A stretch of DNA of 64,000 nucleotides from Anaerolineae bacterium (GCA_030425205.1 JAUIAP010000001.1:1-64000); one strand, 5' to 3'; positions 24,406 to 34,041 are shown, counted from the stretch's first letter. Notes: generated by a model not told the origin, from the letters alone. Program-made: numbers and translations.

Positions 24406-26646
24406 ATGAAAAAATTACTATCCCCACTCGTATTCGCCCTTGCACTCATATTGGTGCTAACCCAAACAACTGCTGCATTTCCGGGCATGAGCTTTAGCGG
24501 CAATGCCCAAGTGACCAACATTAGAGGCGCTATTGGCGTGTTATCGTTGCCAATCATTGGTGGCGTGGATGCCAATGTTGTTGTTGGAACAACTGAAAGC
24601 CACGTAAACGGAACGCTCGTCGAAATGATCACGGCGAATGGTGAAAGCACGGGTGCGCTGGTTGTCGGCTCAGTGCTGGGGGAAGCTATAAATCTACCCA
24701 TCGCTGATGCGGCGAGCCGTCAAAGCTATCAAGACCCAAGCGCAAGTAATCCAGATACCGAAGCGTTTGCCCTGACCGACATTGACCAAGAAATTCTCAC
24801 ATTAGGGACGATCAACAACGAGAGCATTGCTGGCTTGTATGACAGTTCGCGCTCACCGAATATTGTCAACCCGACCAGCAGTCGCGCAAATAACAACAGC
24901 CAGACGGCTGACATCAACATTGGACTACCACTGCTCGCTGACATTTTACATGTCGACACAGCACTCGCGACAACAACTGTCGAGACAACAGATGCAAGCG
25001 CAGTGACAACGCAGGGATATGATGCAATTAGTTGCGAGGCAACGAGCACAATCGCTGGTCTGAACGTCTTGGGCTTAATTTCGGCCGATGCTATCACGAC
25101 AACGACATCCGCAACGGTTAACGGTCAAACAGGAGAATCGGCCGCAACGGTCAGCATCCTCAATTTAGTTGTTGATGATACCGTCAATGAGCCAATTGAA
25201 ATTGACTTGGGGACAACCCCTCCCGCTAATTTCAACCTGCTCGGTGGCGACATCATCCTCTCAATTGCGCCTGTGATGGAAGGTTCGGCCGATTCTGAAC
25301 ATGCGACAGCCAGTGCGGTTGCCCTGCGCGTTGAGGTTCTTGCAAACGTACTTGGAATCGCCGCTGGCACGGTTATTGACATTGGCGCAAGCAATGTAGA
25401 TTGTGCCGCACTACGTGGCAACTGGAATCCCGGCGATGATACAGATGGTGACGGCGTGATCGATGCAATCGACTTAGATGACGACAACGATGGTCTGCCT
25501 GACACACTCGAAGGGGATGCCGCACTCGACACCGACGGCGACCGCATTCCAGACAGCCGCGACCTCGACAGCGATAACGACGGGGCAAATGACGTTTGGG
25601 AAGCGGGACATCCCGACCTCGACTTGAACGGTGACGGACAAATCGACGGCCCAACTGGTGAGAATGGGTTGAGCGATTTAGTCGAAGAACCCGGCGACTC
25701 TGCGACCCTCATCTACACACCACTTGATACGGATAACGACGGCGTGATCGATGTGCGCGACCTCGACAGCGACAACGATAGCATCGCCGACGTGATTGAG
25801 AACGGATTGGTCGCACTCGATGCCAATAATGATGCGATGGTCGATGGCGACGATGACGATTTCGATGGCATCATTGCACCAGCCGACGCATTTGCCACCT
25901 ACGGCGACGCAAATGAAGCGCAGCCTGCTGATACCGACGGCGACAACATCCCGAACAGCCGTGACCTCGACAGCGACAACGATGGACTGCTTGACATCGT
26001 GGAAAACGGTCAAGCTGCACTCGACACAGACGATGACGGCATGATCAACGGGACAGAGCTCGAAGGTGATGGGATTCTCGGCGACGCAGACACGCGACCA
26101 TACGAGTACGGCAGCGGTGTCAGCGCGCTTGATAGCGACAACGATTCAATATTCAACGCCTACGACCTCGATAGCGATAACGACGGGGCAACCGACCTCG
26201 CTGAAGGTGGCCTGTCGGACTTAGACCCAACCGGTACAGGACATCTGCAAGGTGTTGATGCCGACTTGGACGGCGTGATTGACAGCCGTGATACGCAACC
26301 GACGCTCTATGGCTGTGGCTTATTCGTCGTACTGCCCGACGCAGACGGCGATGATGTGCCAGACTATATTGAATTGGACAGCGATGATGATGGCACGTTT
26401 GACATTGACGAGCATGGCACGGGAACGGACGCCGACAATGACGGGATGGCAGATGGCCCAGACGACGAGCAGGACGGTATTCCAGAATCGGCCGATAATG
26501 CCCCAGACCGCTTCGGTCTCAACGGCATCGCGCCCACGGCCGTTGCGCTCAGCGGTAGCAACACGCAGTCAATCGGCAACATCGCCCTACTGCTGACGTC
26601 GACGCTCCTGCTGACTTTAGCAACCGCATTTGTGAAACAAGACTAG
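24406..26646 (+). CDS. Secreted choice-of-anchor protein with thrombospondin type 3 repeat stalk (copy 2)
   Basis: 746 residues. The ATG at 24406 has TAGGAG 8 bases upstream; the longer frame from 24388 is less likely. It has the same plan as the gene before it: signal peptide, choice-of-anchor domain (AFPGMSFSGNAQVTN to VDCAALRGNW), the calcium-repeat stalk with the same landmark blocks (LEGDAALDTD.D.IPDSRDLDSDNDG; ENG..ALDTD.DGM), and a C-terminal hydrophobic helix with KQD at the end. The copies align along their whole length, but the N-terminal domain has diverged more than the stalk, which may reflect different ligands. A bidirectional terminator separates it from the leftward ATPase gene. 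Confidence 0.85.
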   Translation: MKKLLSPLVFALALILVLTQTTAAFPGMSFSGNAQVTNIRGAIGVLSLPIIGGVDANVVVGTTESHVNGTLVEMITANGESTGALVVGSVLGEAINLPIADAASRQSYQDPSASNPDTEAFALTDIDQEILTLGTINNESIAGLYDSSRSPNIVNPTSSRANNNSQTADINIGLPLLADILHVDTALATTTVETTDASAVTTQGYDAISCEATSTIAGLNVLGLISADAITTTTSATVNGQTGESAATVSILNLVVDDTVNEPIEIDLGTTPPANFNLLGGDIILSIAPVMEGSADSEHATASAVALRVEVLANVLGIAAGTVIDIGASNVDCAALRGNWNPGDDTDGDGVIDAIDLDDDNDGLPDTLEGDAALDTDGDRIPDSRDLDSDNDGANDVWEAGHPDLDLNGDGQIDGPTGENGLSDLVEEPGDSATLIYTPLDTDNDGVIDVRDLDSDNDSIADVIENGLVALDANNDAMVDGDDDDFDGIIAPADAFATYGDANEAQPADTDGDNIPNSRDLDSDNDGLLDIVENGQAALDTDDDGMINGTELEGDGILGDADTRPYEYGSGVSALDSDNDSIFNAYDLDSDNDGATDLAEGGLSDLDPTGTGHLQGVDADLDGVIDSRDTQPTLYGCGLFVVLPDADGDDVPDYIELDSDDDGTFDIDEHGTGTDADNDGMADGPDDEQDGIPESADNAPDRFGLNGIAPTAVALSGSNTQSIGNIALLLTSTLLLTLATAFVKQD

Positions 26647-26664
26647 TCTCGACTGCTCTTACCA

Positions 26665-26698
26665 ACAAAAAACCCCTGCCTACGCGGGGGTTTTTTGT
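26665..26698. terminator. Bidirectional intrinsic terminator
   Basis: ACAAAAAACCCC pairs with GGGGTTTTTTGT around a short loop at 26677-26686. A run on one side and T run on the other serve both the rightward surface gene and the leftward ATPase gene. Confidence 0.9.
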
Positions 26699-26725
26699 AC
26701 TTTTTTGGAAGCGCGGCGGCCATCC

Positions 26726-29700
26726 CTACGGCAACATGCGCCCGAATAACTTGTCAAGGCTTTTTGTGCGCTCAACCCACTGTCCAACTAATCCCAACTT
26801 CATCTCGTAGTAGGTGTTCCCCCGCTGGTTGACCTCCTGCACAACGTTGCGCTGAACAAGCGATTGCAAGGCGGTGGTCACGTCACTCGGCGTTAGGGCA
26901 ATCTTGTATTCGTTAAGCTCTGCCACAATGTCAGTGACGCGGAAGGGGAGTTCGCGATCGATCAGGTGGGCGATGGTGATGAGGACGGTGCGTTCGGCCG
27001 AATTACTGCGCTGCCAAATGTAGGCAAAGTGGACTTCCCCCAACCCAAGCATCTCATCAACCGTTTCGTTGACATCTGTAATCGTGATATATCCCGTCCG
27101 TTGCTCATTGGCCCGCTTGACCAAACTGTAGCAGACCAACTGCAAGAAATAGGGATGCCCTGCCGTCAAGCGGATAATTTTGTCGATGGCGAGGTCGTCG
27201 TAGGTTAAGTTAGGTGCAACTGGCTCGGAAATCAACTGTCGCGCGGCCTCCTGATCGAGATAGCTAATCTCCTTGTAGAGCGCGATGTTGAAGAGCACAG
27301 ACCAGTAGTTTGTCGTCATTTCTTCCAGTCGATGGGTTCCGACAAAGATGAAACTCAACCCTTCCCCATGCTGCATCAAATGGCGTAGATAGGAGAAGAT
27401 GGTGCGCGGAAGAATGTCGTCGTTGACCAGATTTTCAAGTGCTTCAAACTCATCAAAAACGAGAACGATTTTTGCATCATCATCTAACTGGTCGCGCACA
27501 AATGGGATAAATTCGTGTTGGAACCACTTGCCCGGATTGACCCGCTTTTCCTCAAGCTCTGGCACCTCAATGTCGATGTCTCGTTCAAACAGGATATCGG
27601 CAATCTGCCACGCAACATCTTGAAAAAACGCCGTCATGCCGGGCAACACGCCGAGCGATTGACAGTCGATGTAGACGGGGATGAGATGTTTAGGCAGATG
27701 CTGACCCAAGCGCAACAGGGCAGACGTTTTACCCGTGCGGCGTTGACCAACCAGAATCAAAACATGTTGTTGAGTGACGCGCTCGACCTCTGCGGCGATA
27801 AAGTTGAACAGATCATTTCGGCCGAAAAACAGCGAACTATCCCGACGCAGCGGTGTGCCGGGTGAATACGGGTTGCGAATCGGCCGAAAATCCTTCACGG
27901 CCGCCAAGACGTGGACTAAATTGGCATAATCAAGCGTGCGGGCATCTTGTTGGCGATCGGAGTAGGTGATTTGAAAGGCGACGCGAAACGCATCTGTATC
28001 TGGCAAATTAATGCCAAACTGGACGGTGCGCTTGCGCTCGGGAGCAAGCAGGGGAATCGTCTTTGTGACGCCGTTTAATGGCATTGCCTCCCCTGCCAGC
28101 AATGTGATAGTGACCTGCTCAGCGGCGGCGCGACCAATGTTCTGTACTTCAAGCGCAAGTTGCGCCTCCTCTGTGGGCGCGATGCGCTGTGTTTTGAGCT
28201 GCACGTCAAGTCGCGCTCGTCCGCGCAATGCCTCAATTGTTGCGGTGACGAGGCCACGCCAGCGCGTCACAATCGTCTGTACAAGCACCTTGCTCAAGCT
28301 ATGTTCTTCATCGGCGACCGACTGCTCAAGACGCCGCAACATAATTTCGGCATCGCCCAAATAGGTTAGGCGATCCTCGACCGTATCGACGCGATCGGCG
28401 TCTTGCAACGCATCGAAGATGGGCAACAGTTGCGGAAATGATCCCGGCTCGCCACCCGTCTGCTGGTTGGTCTTGAGCATCTCTTCCAAGCGTGGACGCA
28501 TCAGACTCAACTCGGTCAATGTCTGCACCTGCAAGAACGCTTCGGTCGAGCCAAACATCGTCGTCCACTGCTCATAGTGCGAGATCTCTGGTGAAAGTTC
28601 TGCCAACGTCGCATTGATGACGGCGAGTGCGGCATTCGGCCGATCTGCAACCAAATACAGCCCGTCGGCCAACGCTGCCAGATTGGCGTTTTGATACTGT
28701 CGTGCGCTCGTCGAGACGTTGACAAAGAAGCTTGGATCTCCTTTGAGGAGGTTGTACTGATGGCGCAGCTCATTCAAAATCAGCGTAGGCGTGCGTTCAA
28801 CAAGGCGCACCAAGCGCAACGCACGGCGACGTGGGGATTGCCGTTGGCGGGCAAGAACGAGCGTGCCGCCGACAAGTCCAAATGCGATGGCCACAAACAA
28901 CAAGCGGCTAGATTGCGGCGTAATGGGTACGACGATGGGGAGCGGAATAACAGGCGTGATCGTGCCTTCTTGTCCCGCACTGTCCCGATATTTGAGACGA
29001 TAGGTGGCGTTTTCGGCCGAAGTTGGCGCGTCGATTTGCCATTGCAGACGGTAAATCTGCCCCGTTGATCGTTGCTCTTCATGCCGTTGCCACACAGCGG
29101 TCTCGGGATCATACTGCTCCAACGCCACGACGACTTCATCCCCTTCTGGATCAAAGAGACTTAGCTGGAGGGTCACCTGATCGTCGTTGAGCGTCGTTTG
29201 TGGCGTGCCAAGCAGCGGCGGGTAGTTTGAGCGAAAGGTCAGTCGGTGGATCAGGCTGTTTTCTGTCAGGACGCTCAACGTCGCATTGTCGATGTTGTGC
29301 AGGGCGGTCAAAAACAGCACGCGACTGCCAAACTGGACCGTCGTGTCGTTGGCCCCATTGAGATCGAGGAGGAGTGAGCCATCAGATCGGCCGATGGCGA
29401 CATCCTGCCGCCCATTCCCCGTCATATCATCACTATAAAATGTTGTAACATCGCTGATCGTCTCACTTTCCTCACCAAATGAAAGCCCACCCCCTTGAAT
29501 CTCCTCATCGCCAAATAGGTTGCTTTCCGACCATTTTGTCCGTTGCAAGCTTGCAAGACGCACCGGTTGATAAGTGAAGGTGTCCGATGTATGTGCCGTT
29601 GGGCGCGTGCTGCTCCCGAGCAACTGCTCCCACAAACCGAGACGGCGATTTAGCAGACAGGGTTGTGAAACGTCACCGCCGTAGTCGAGTAGATAGAGCA

Positions 29701-31654
29701 GTTCCGCGGGACTTTCACATAGCTCTGTGGCGTTGTTGATTTCGATAAAGTAGAGGCGCGTCCCTTCTGCATCGTAGCGTTGCACCGTGTTGCGCGTCGT
29801 GATCACAAAGCGACTGCCCATTTCGGTGTCACGCTCAAGCAGTGCACCATACGTGATTTCGCTGGGCAATGACAATGTCCAGTTGTTGTCTGTTTGCACC
29901 CATGAATTACGTGCGCCAAAGGTCGCATCATCTTGATAGACCAGCTCAAATTTGGCGAGGACGCCGTTGTCTAAACCAACCAACACATTGGCTAAGTCGG
30001 GTTGCGCCTGATCGACTAAGAGCGTTACCGTGTGTCCGCTTATGCTGATCGGCTCCTCCCAGACCAGACCACCGTCGAGCGTGCGGCGCAGTGCCAGCGT
30101 GCTATTGCGAATGGGAGGCTCCCCCTCACCCTGTTCAATCAGCCGATTATAGACGGTGAGAAAGTGGTCACTTTCGGCCGAAAATCCCGTCTCTGGCGTT
30201 TTGAGTAGGGCAAGTTTGGCGACCGCTACCCCCTGTGTTTCTGGCTCGATCCAATCGGCGTTAAGCGTCTCCCAATCGCCATAAAGTGCATCACCATATT
30301 TTGATAGTCGTCCGCTCACGTCCCCGACGATCATCTCGTCGATGCGATCCTGATTGAAATCTCCGACGAGCAGTGCGCTGGGCGGGCTGGGCAAGGTCGC
30401 ATTGACCTGCACGGGGCTGCGGCGACTGGTCGAGGGGCTGATCAGATCGACCGAACCAAAGGCTGTCAGCAAAAATTCGTTGCGTCCATCGCGGTTTGTG
30501 TCCACCAAAAGCGGTTGCGTCTTGATGGGAGAAATAGGATAGTTTTGGAGCAGATCGAGTGAACGGTTGAAGAACAGAATTTCGGCCGAACTTTCCCCTT
30601 CCCGCTCTAACAGAGCGACGAGGGCAACCCCCTGTGCCTCATCCCCCGTTCCAACCTCAAGCCGCTGGATGCGACTCGTGAATGGTGTGTCACACTGCGT
30701 GCGCGTCACAAACAGCCCATTCTCTTCACAAATTCGGCTCTCAAAGATGCGCCGTCCCGTCGCCCCCAAGCCGACAATTTGCCCATCGCTCGTCGCAGCG
30801 ACCAAGATTCGATCGGCCTGTGGCCACTCGGCCATCGTCAATGCCGTGATTGGCTGTTCTAGGCTAAGCGGTTCCCAGATGCCTTCTTCTGCACCATTGA
30901 TCATGACGATATTGCCTCGATCATTGCCCACGGCGATGGCGGAGGTGCCATTGGTAAAGCGCACGGGCGAAAATGCCGTCACCCGTCCGTCTATAGTTGC
31001 ATCCCACTTGACCGATCCATCTTGGCTGTCAATCAACTGAATCAGGCTACTATTGGGTGTGGTCGGATAACCAAACAATACATCGTCCAACCCATCTGCG
31101 TCTACATCACCAACCAACACGATTTCATCTGTAATTGAAATAGCATCCTCAGGATGCTCATAGTGCCAGCGCAGCGAACCTGTCCGATTATAGAGCTGCA
31201 TCGATCCGTCATTAAAAAGAACGAGCAGACTCGATCGGCCGAAAACGTCGATCACTGCATACAAATCCTTGACCGTCGGTAGATCAGAAATTCCCTCCGA
31301 CCAATCAATTTCACCGTTGACATCAACCTGAACCAGCTGTTGCGATGTGGCATAGACGACTGAATCAGCACGGGCCGTAATCGCCAGCACGCCCGCCCCC
31401 GTCTGATGGGCTGAACTCCACAGTGGCGTGCGATCATTACGTAGTAGTTCGATTGTGTCGTCAACGGTGACAAGTCCGATCTCCCCAAAGCCGTCCTGAT
31501 CGATGTCGGACTCAAATGTGTGGATAATGCGTGCGGGTGCTTCATGCCGCCAATATATTTGCAGCGTGTTTGACGTTTGGGCGGCGGTGCGCCGTGCGCC
31601 GCTGCATAGCAACACAATCAACAACACAGTAACACCAGCTATCCAACGTTGCAT
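26726..31654 (-). CDS. Transmembrane protein: extracellular FG-GAP-type beta-propeller, cytoplasmic AAA/STAND-like ATPase and winged helix
   Basis: 1642 residues. After a signal peptide (MQRWIAGVTVLLIVLLCSGA) the first 860 residues contain repeated FG-GAP/VCBS-type units with Ca2+-binding loops (DIDQDGFGE, GDVDADGLDDV, VDTNRDGRNEF, GDFNQDRIDEM, DMTGNGRQDV). An Ig-like domain (about 860-950), one membrane helix (LLFVAIAFGLVGGTLVLA, near 970), a helical region and a CARDB-like beta domain (about 1190-1295) follow. The last 350 residues are an ATPase of the kind with NPYSPG..PLRRDSSLFFGR, a P-loop GQRRTGKT near 1300 and Walker B IVLVFDEFE, ending in a winged-helix-like region (YKIALTPSDVTTALQSLVQRNVV). 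The layout suggests a sensor on the outside that drives an NTP-dependent switch inside. The two genes downstream of it on the plus map (upstream in transcription) form a likely operon with it. Confidence 0.85.
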   Translation of the reverse strand: MQRWIAGVTVLLIVLLCSGARRTAAQTSNTLQIYWRHEAPARIIHTFESDIDQDGFGEIGLVTVDDTIELLRNDRTPLWSSAHQTGAGVLAITARADSVVYATSQQLVQVDVNGEIDWSEGISDLPTVKDLYAVIDVFGRSSLLVLFNDGSMQLYNRTGSLRWHYEHPEDAISITDEIVLVGDVDADGLDDVLFGYPTTPNSSLIQLIDSQDGSVKWDATIDGRVTAFSPVRFTNGTSAIAVGNDRGNIVMINGAEEGIWEPLSLEQPITALTMAEWPQADRILVAATSDGQIVGLGATGRRIFESRICEENGLFVTRTQCDTPFTSRIQRLEVGTGDEAQGVALVALLEREGESSAEILFFNRSLDLLQNYPISPIKTQPLLVDTNRDGRNEFLLTAFGSVDLISPSTSRRSPVQVNATLPSPPSALLVGDFNQDRIDEMIVGDVSGRLSKYGDALYGDWETLNADWIEPETQGVAVAKLALLKTPETGFSAESDHFLTVYNRLIEQGEGEPPIRNSTLALRRTLDGGLVWEEPISISGHTVTLLVDQAQPDLANVLVGLDNGVLAKFELVYQDDATFGARNSWVQTDNNWTLSLPSEITYGALLERDTEMGSRFVITTRNTVQRYDAEGTRLYFIEINNATELCESPAELLYLLDYGGDVSQPCLLNRRLGLWEQLLGSSTRPTAHTSDTFTYQPVRLASLQRTKWSESNLFGDEEIQGGGLSFGEESETISDVTTFYSDDMTGNGRQDVAIGRSDGSLLLDLNGANDTTVQFGSRVLFLTALHNIDNATLSVLTENSLIHRLTFRSNYPPLLGTPQTTLNDDQVTLQLSLFDPEGDEVVVALEQYDPETAVWQRHEEQRSTGQIYRLQWQIDAPTSAENATYRLKYRDSAGQEGTITPVIPLPIVVPITPQSSRLLFVAIAFGLVGGTLVLARQRQSPRRRALRLVRLVERTPTLILNELRHQYNLLKGDPSFFVNVSTSARQYQNANLAALADGLYLVADRPNAALAVINATLAELSPEISHYEQWTTMFGSTEAFLQVQTLTELSLMRPRLEEMLKTNQQTGGEPGSFPQLLPIFDALQDADRVDTVEDRLTYLGDAEIMLRRLEQSVADEEHSLSKVLVQTIVTRWRGLVTATIEALRGRARLDVQLKTQRIAPTEEAQLALEVQNIGRAAAEQVTITLLAGEAMPLNGVTKTIPLLAPERKRTVQFGINLPDTDAFRVAFQITYSDRQQDARTLDYANLVHVLAAVKDFRPIRNPYSPGTPLRRDSSLFFGRNDLFNFIAAEVERVTQQHVLILVGQRRTGKTSALLRLGQHLPKHLIPVYIDCQSLGVLPGMTAFFQDVAWQIADILFERDIDIEVPELEEKRVNPGKWFQHEFIPFVRDQLDDDAKIVLVFDEFEALENLVNDDILPRTIFSYLRHLMQHGEGLSFIFVGTHRLEEMTTNYWSVLFNIALYKEISYLDQEAARQLISEPVAPNLTYDDLAIDKIIRLTAGHPYFLQLVCYSLVKRANEQRTGYITITDVNETVDEMLGLGEVHFAYIWQRSNSAERTVLITIAHLIDRELPFRVTDIVAELNEYKIALTPSDVTTALQSLVQRNVVQEVNQRGNTYYEMKLGLVGQWVERTKSLDKLFGRMLP

Positions 31655-31680
31655 AGATTTAAGCCCGTTATCCGAATTGA

Positions 31681-32091
31681 TTAGCGATACAGTCGCGCCC
31701 CAAGCGCAACGATGAGCAGCAATGCACCAACTCCGATGAGTAAGCTGTCTCTTTGCGTTAACCCAATCGCCAAGAAAACACCACCGACTATCATGATAGC
31801 AGGGTGTTGCAGTCGAACGACCGTTGCACCCCCAGAGATGGTTGCGCCGCGTGCTTCCAGTGCATCGATCAGTTCACGACTGCTTGGCTCCGTCAGTGTT
31901 GCACCATCGGGAAAGACGAGCGTCGGCACGCTGGCAAATCCCCCGTTGATTTCCAACACGCGCTCATGTGCTTCTGGTTCGCGTTGGATGTTGATATATT
32001 CATGCGCGATGTCTGCCCGCTGCAATGTTCGCAAGACGGGGGCAACCATCGGGCAGGTTGGGGTTCCATAGACGATCACTTTTTCGCTCAT
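31681..32091 (-). CDS. Glutaredoxin-like protein with C-terminal membrane segments
   Basis: 136 residues. A thioredoxin-fold domain fills residues 1-85: VIVYGTPTCPMVAPVLRTLQ has the active-site position as CPMV, keeping the first Cys and lacking the second; GFASVPTLVFPDG carries the cis-Pro; LTEPSSRELIDAL ends the domain. Two hydrophobic helices follow (IMIVGGVFLAIGL; LLIGVGALLLIVAL). It could be a monothiol glutaredoxin or NrdH-like protein tethered to the membrane. GGAG lies 11 bases before the ATG. The stop is 26 bases before the start of the large ATPase gene. Confidence 0.8.
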   Translation of the reverse strand: MSEKVIVYGTPTCPMVAPVLRTLQRADIAHEYINIQREPEAHERVLEINGGFASVPTLVFPDGATLTEPSSRELIDALEARGATISGGATVVRLQHPAIMIVGGVFLAIGLTQRDSLLIGVGALLLIVALGARLYR

Positions 32092-32110
32092 AAATGATGC
32101 GCTCCCGCGC

Positions 32111-32572
32111 TTAGGCAGGAAAGATCAGAGTCAATATCTCCGCAACGAGTGCAGGGCGATCTTCCCCTTCAATCTCAACTGTATTTAACGTTTTTAGTAG
32201 TAAACCGCCCCGTTTTGGTGTGGCGGAGATTAGTTCGACGCGATTACGAATCCGCGCATTGACTTTGACAAAGCTGGTAAAACGCAGCTTATCTGCGCCA
32301 TAGTTCAGGACATGACCCACGCCAGACGGCACAACACCGACCTCTTCGATCAGCTTTGAAAGCAACGAAAGGGTGAGATAGCCGTGTGCGATTGTCGATC
32401 CAAGCGGACTTTGTGCCGCCTTTTCAGGATCGACGTGAATCCACTGATGGTCAAGCGTTGCGTCGGCAAATGCGTTGATGCGCTCTTGATCAATCGTAAT
32501 CCAGTCGGAAACACCAACCTCCTGACCGATAAAATCTGTGATGTTTGCAAGTGTGTAGTTTTCCAATGTCAT
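32111..32572 (-). CDS. MaoC-like (R)-specific hydratase
   Basis: 153 residues from the ATG at 32572 (GGAAG upstream); an upstream ATG at 32617 is less likely. It is a single hot-dog domain of the MaoC/PhaJ type, expected to hydrate enoyl-CoA thioesters. The hydratase-2 motif is clear: FADATLDHQWIHVDPEKAAQSPLGSTIAHGYLTLSLL, with Asp and His of the DHQWIH segment as catalytic pair. Gene order suggests co-transcription with the glutaredoxin and ATPase genes, though their functions do not join up obviously. Confidence 0.88.
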   Translation of the reverse strand: MTLENYTLANITDFIGQEVGVSDWITIDQERINAFADATLDHQWIHVDPEKAAQSPLGSTIAHGYLTLSLLSKLIEEVGVVPSGVGHVLNYGADKLRFTSFVKVNARIRNRVELISATPKRGGLLLKTLNTVEIEGEDRPALVAEILTLIFPA

Positions 32573-32615
32573 TATCACTTCCCATGTTATTGTGAGCGTT
32601 TTCGCCCCTCCATAC

Positions 32616-32656
32616 ATTGTACTCGAAAACGGATGGGGGGCTTGATCTGCTATAAT
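32616..32656. promoter_or_regulatory. Divergent promoter pair between hydratase and lipoprotein genes
   Basis: On the plus strand TGC-TATAAT (32648-32656) is an extended -10 for the lipoprotein gene. On the minus strand TACAAT (32616-32621) can serve the hydratase gene. No clear -35 was seen for either. Confidence 0.5.
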
Positions 32657-32704
32657 GACGCTGAAAATTGTGAAGAAACGTCCACGCTGGACGCGAAGGA
32701 AACG

Positions 32705-32716
32705 ATGAAAATATGA
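32705..32716 (+). other. Three-codon mini-ORF overlapping the lipoprotein start
   Basis: ATG AAA ATA TGA begins 4 bases after AAGGA and its stop overlaps the ATG of the lipoprotein gene at 32713. The ribosome-binding site is better placed for the mini-ORF than for the gene, so restart coupling is possible. Confidence 0.35.
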
Positions 32717-33813
32717 GACGTTTGATCTGTTTGATATTGCTATTAATTATGCTGATTGGCTGTGGAAATAGTGGTGAAGAGGCGACCCAATCGGCCGATA
32801 TTCCCCCAACTGCAACCCCCGCCCCCGTTGCTACTGAAAATGTTGCACCAACACCCACCAACACACTGCCAGCCGCTGTTGTGACGACAACCGAAGCGGC
32901 CGACGATGGGGAAGAGACGCTCGCGGATGTCGCCGTCGCTAACGACTTTACGGAGTTGGATAGCTACCAGTTTACGGCGGAGTATGTGATCGTGGATGGG
33001 GATTCGGCCGAAAATCTCCAGCGCATCGACGTGCGCTGGCAGTATGCGGGCGACGACCAACGTTTTGACCTCAACACGCGCGGCGTTGACGCGCAGGCTG
33101 TCACAATGGTAGTGCAGGGCGCACAGGCGTACATGGTGTTGGAAGGGTTGGGCTGTAGCACCATGCCAGTCGCCAATGCCAACGTCACACAATTTGCGGA
33201 GATCGTCAACACCGAACAGTTTACAGAGCGATTGGGTGATGCGCGACGAATTCGGCCGAATGAGATGATCAACGGCGTTGAAGCGGCGCACTATCAATTT
33301 GACAGCACCGCGCTTTCGCTGCAATCGGGCGGCATTGGCACACGCGCGACGGGTGACATCTACCTCGACGCAGTGACGAACCGTCTCGTTCGCCTCGTCA
33401 TAGAGGGCAGTGACCCGCAAGCGTTTGGCATGAACGACGCACAATTTACATCGGACGACACCTTCAGCATCGTTTACAACGTTACCGATGTTGGTGTGCC
33501 GATCGATATTTTGGTGCCTGACAGTTGCACAAATTCGGCCGAAACCCCCTCTTATCCGCAACTCCCCGACGCATATGACATGACGACGATGAACAACATG
33601 GTCTTCTACTATACGTTGGAAACACCCGAACAGGCGGTTGCCTTCTATCAAGAGTCGCTGGCGACCGAAGGCTGGGTCTACGTCGATACAGATTCAACAC
33701 TTTCGCCACAAACCAATCTGCTCTCCTTCACCCGTGACGATGAATCCTTAACCATCATCATCTCCCCCGTCGCCGACCAAGATGCAACGACGGTGACGAT
33801 TATGGGCGAATAG
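32713..33813 (+). CDS. Lipoprotein of unknown function
   Basis: 366 residues. The type II signal MRRLICLILLLIMLIGC places the lipid on Cys17. A low-complexity Pro/Thr linker (PPTATPAPVATENVAPTPTNTLP) follows, then a beta-rich domain (LDSYQFTAEYVIVDG..ENLQRIDVRWQY) with features of LolA/LppX-like fold lipoproteins (DIYLDAVTNRLVRLVIEG). A second C-terminal segment (MVFYYTLETPEQAVAFYQESLATEGW) resembles short sensor or binding modules. It is surface-exposed on the outer side of the membrane. No enzyme motif was seen. Confidence 0.75.
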   Translation: MRRLICLILLLIMLIGCGNSGEEATQSADIPPTATPAPVATENVAPTPTNTLPAAVVTTTEAADDGEETLADVAVANDFTELDSYQFTAEYVIVDGDSAENLQRIDVRWQYAGDDQRFDLNTRGVDAQAVTMVVQGAQAYMVLEGLGCSTMPVANANVTQFAEIVNTEQFTERLGDARRIRPNEMINGVEAAHYQFDSTALSLQSGGIGTRATGDIYLDAVTNRLVRLVIEGSDPQAFGMNDAQFTSDDTFSIVYNVTDVGVPIDILVPDSCTNSAETPSYPQLPDAYDMTTMNNMVFYYTLETPEQAVAFYQESLATEGWVYVDTDSTLSPQTNLLSFTRDDESLTIIISPVADQDATTVTIMGE

Positions 33814-33860
33814 ACAATCAATGACGGTCTTTCAAGAGCCAGAAATGGGTTACTATCATT

Positions 33861-33953
33861 AGGTTTTCGCCACAGCGCGTGGTGCGTATTCAGTTCACGC
33901 ACCACGCACCACGCACCACGTTTTACACTGTAGCGAAAACCTCGTGACACGAA
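33861..33953. repeat. CGCACCA hairpin repeat, copy B (longest form)
   Basis: An outer stem AGGTTTTCGC (33861-33870) with GCGAAAACCT (33933-33942) encloses the CGCACCA-type inner hairpin (right arm ACGCACCACGCACCACG). The tail CCTCGTGACACGAA also occurs in copy C. It begins 48 bases after the lipoprotein stop. Confidence 0.85.
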
Positions 33954-33991
33954 CGAAATCACCAGACATTCCGCGCGTTTGTCCCGAACCA

Positions 33992-34000
33992 TGTTATACT
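33992..34000 (+). promoter_or_regulatory. Extended -10 element upstream of dnaE
   Basis: TGT-TATACT at 33992-34000 lies 41 bases before the ATG at 34042. No good Shine-Dalgarno precedes that ATG. Confidence 0.4.
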
Positions 34001-34041
34001 TGTGGCATAGTACAACAATAATCCACACTCACTAAAATATT

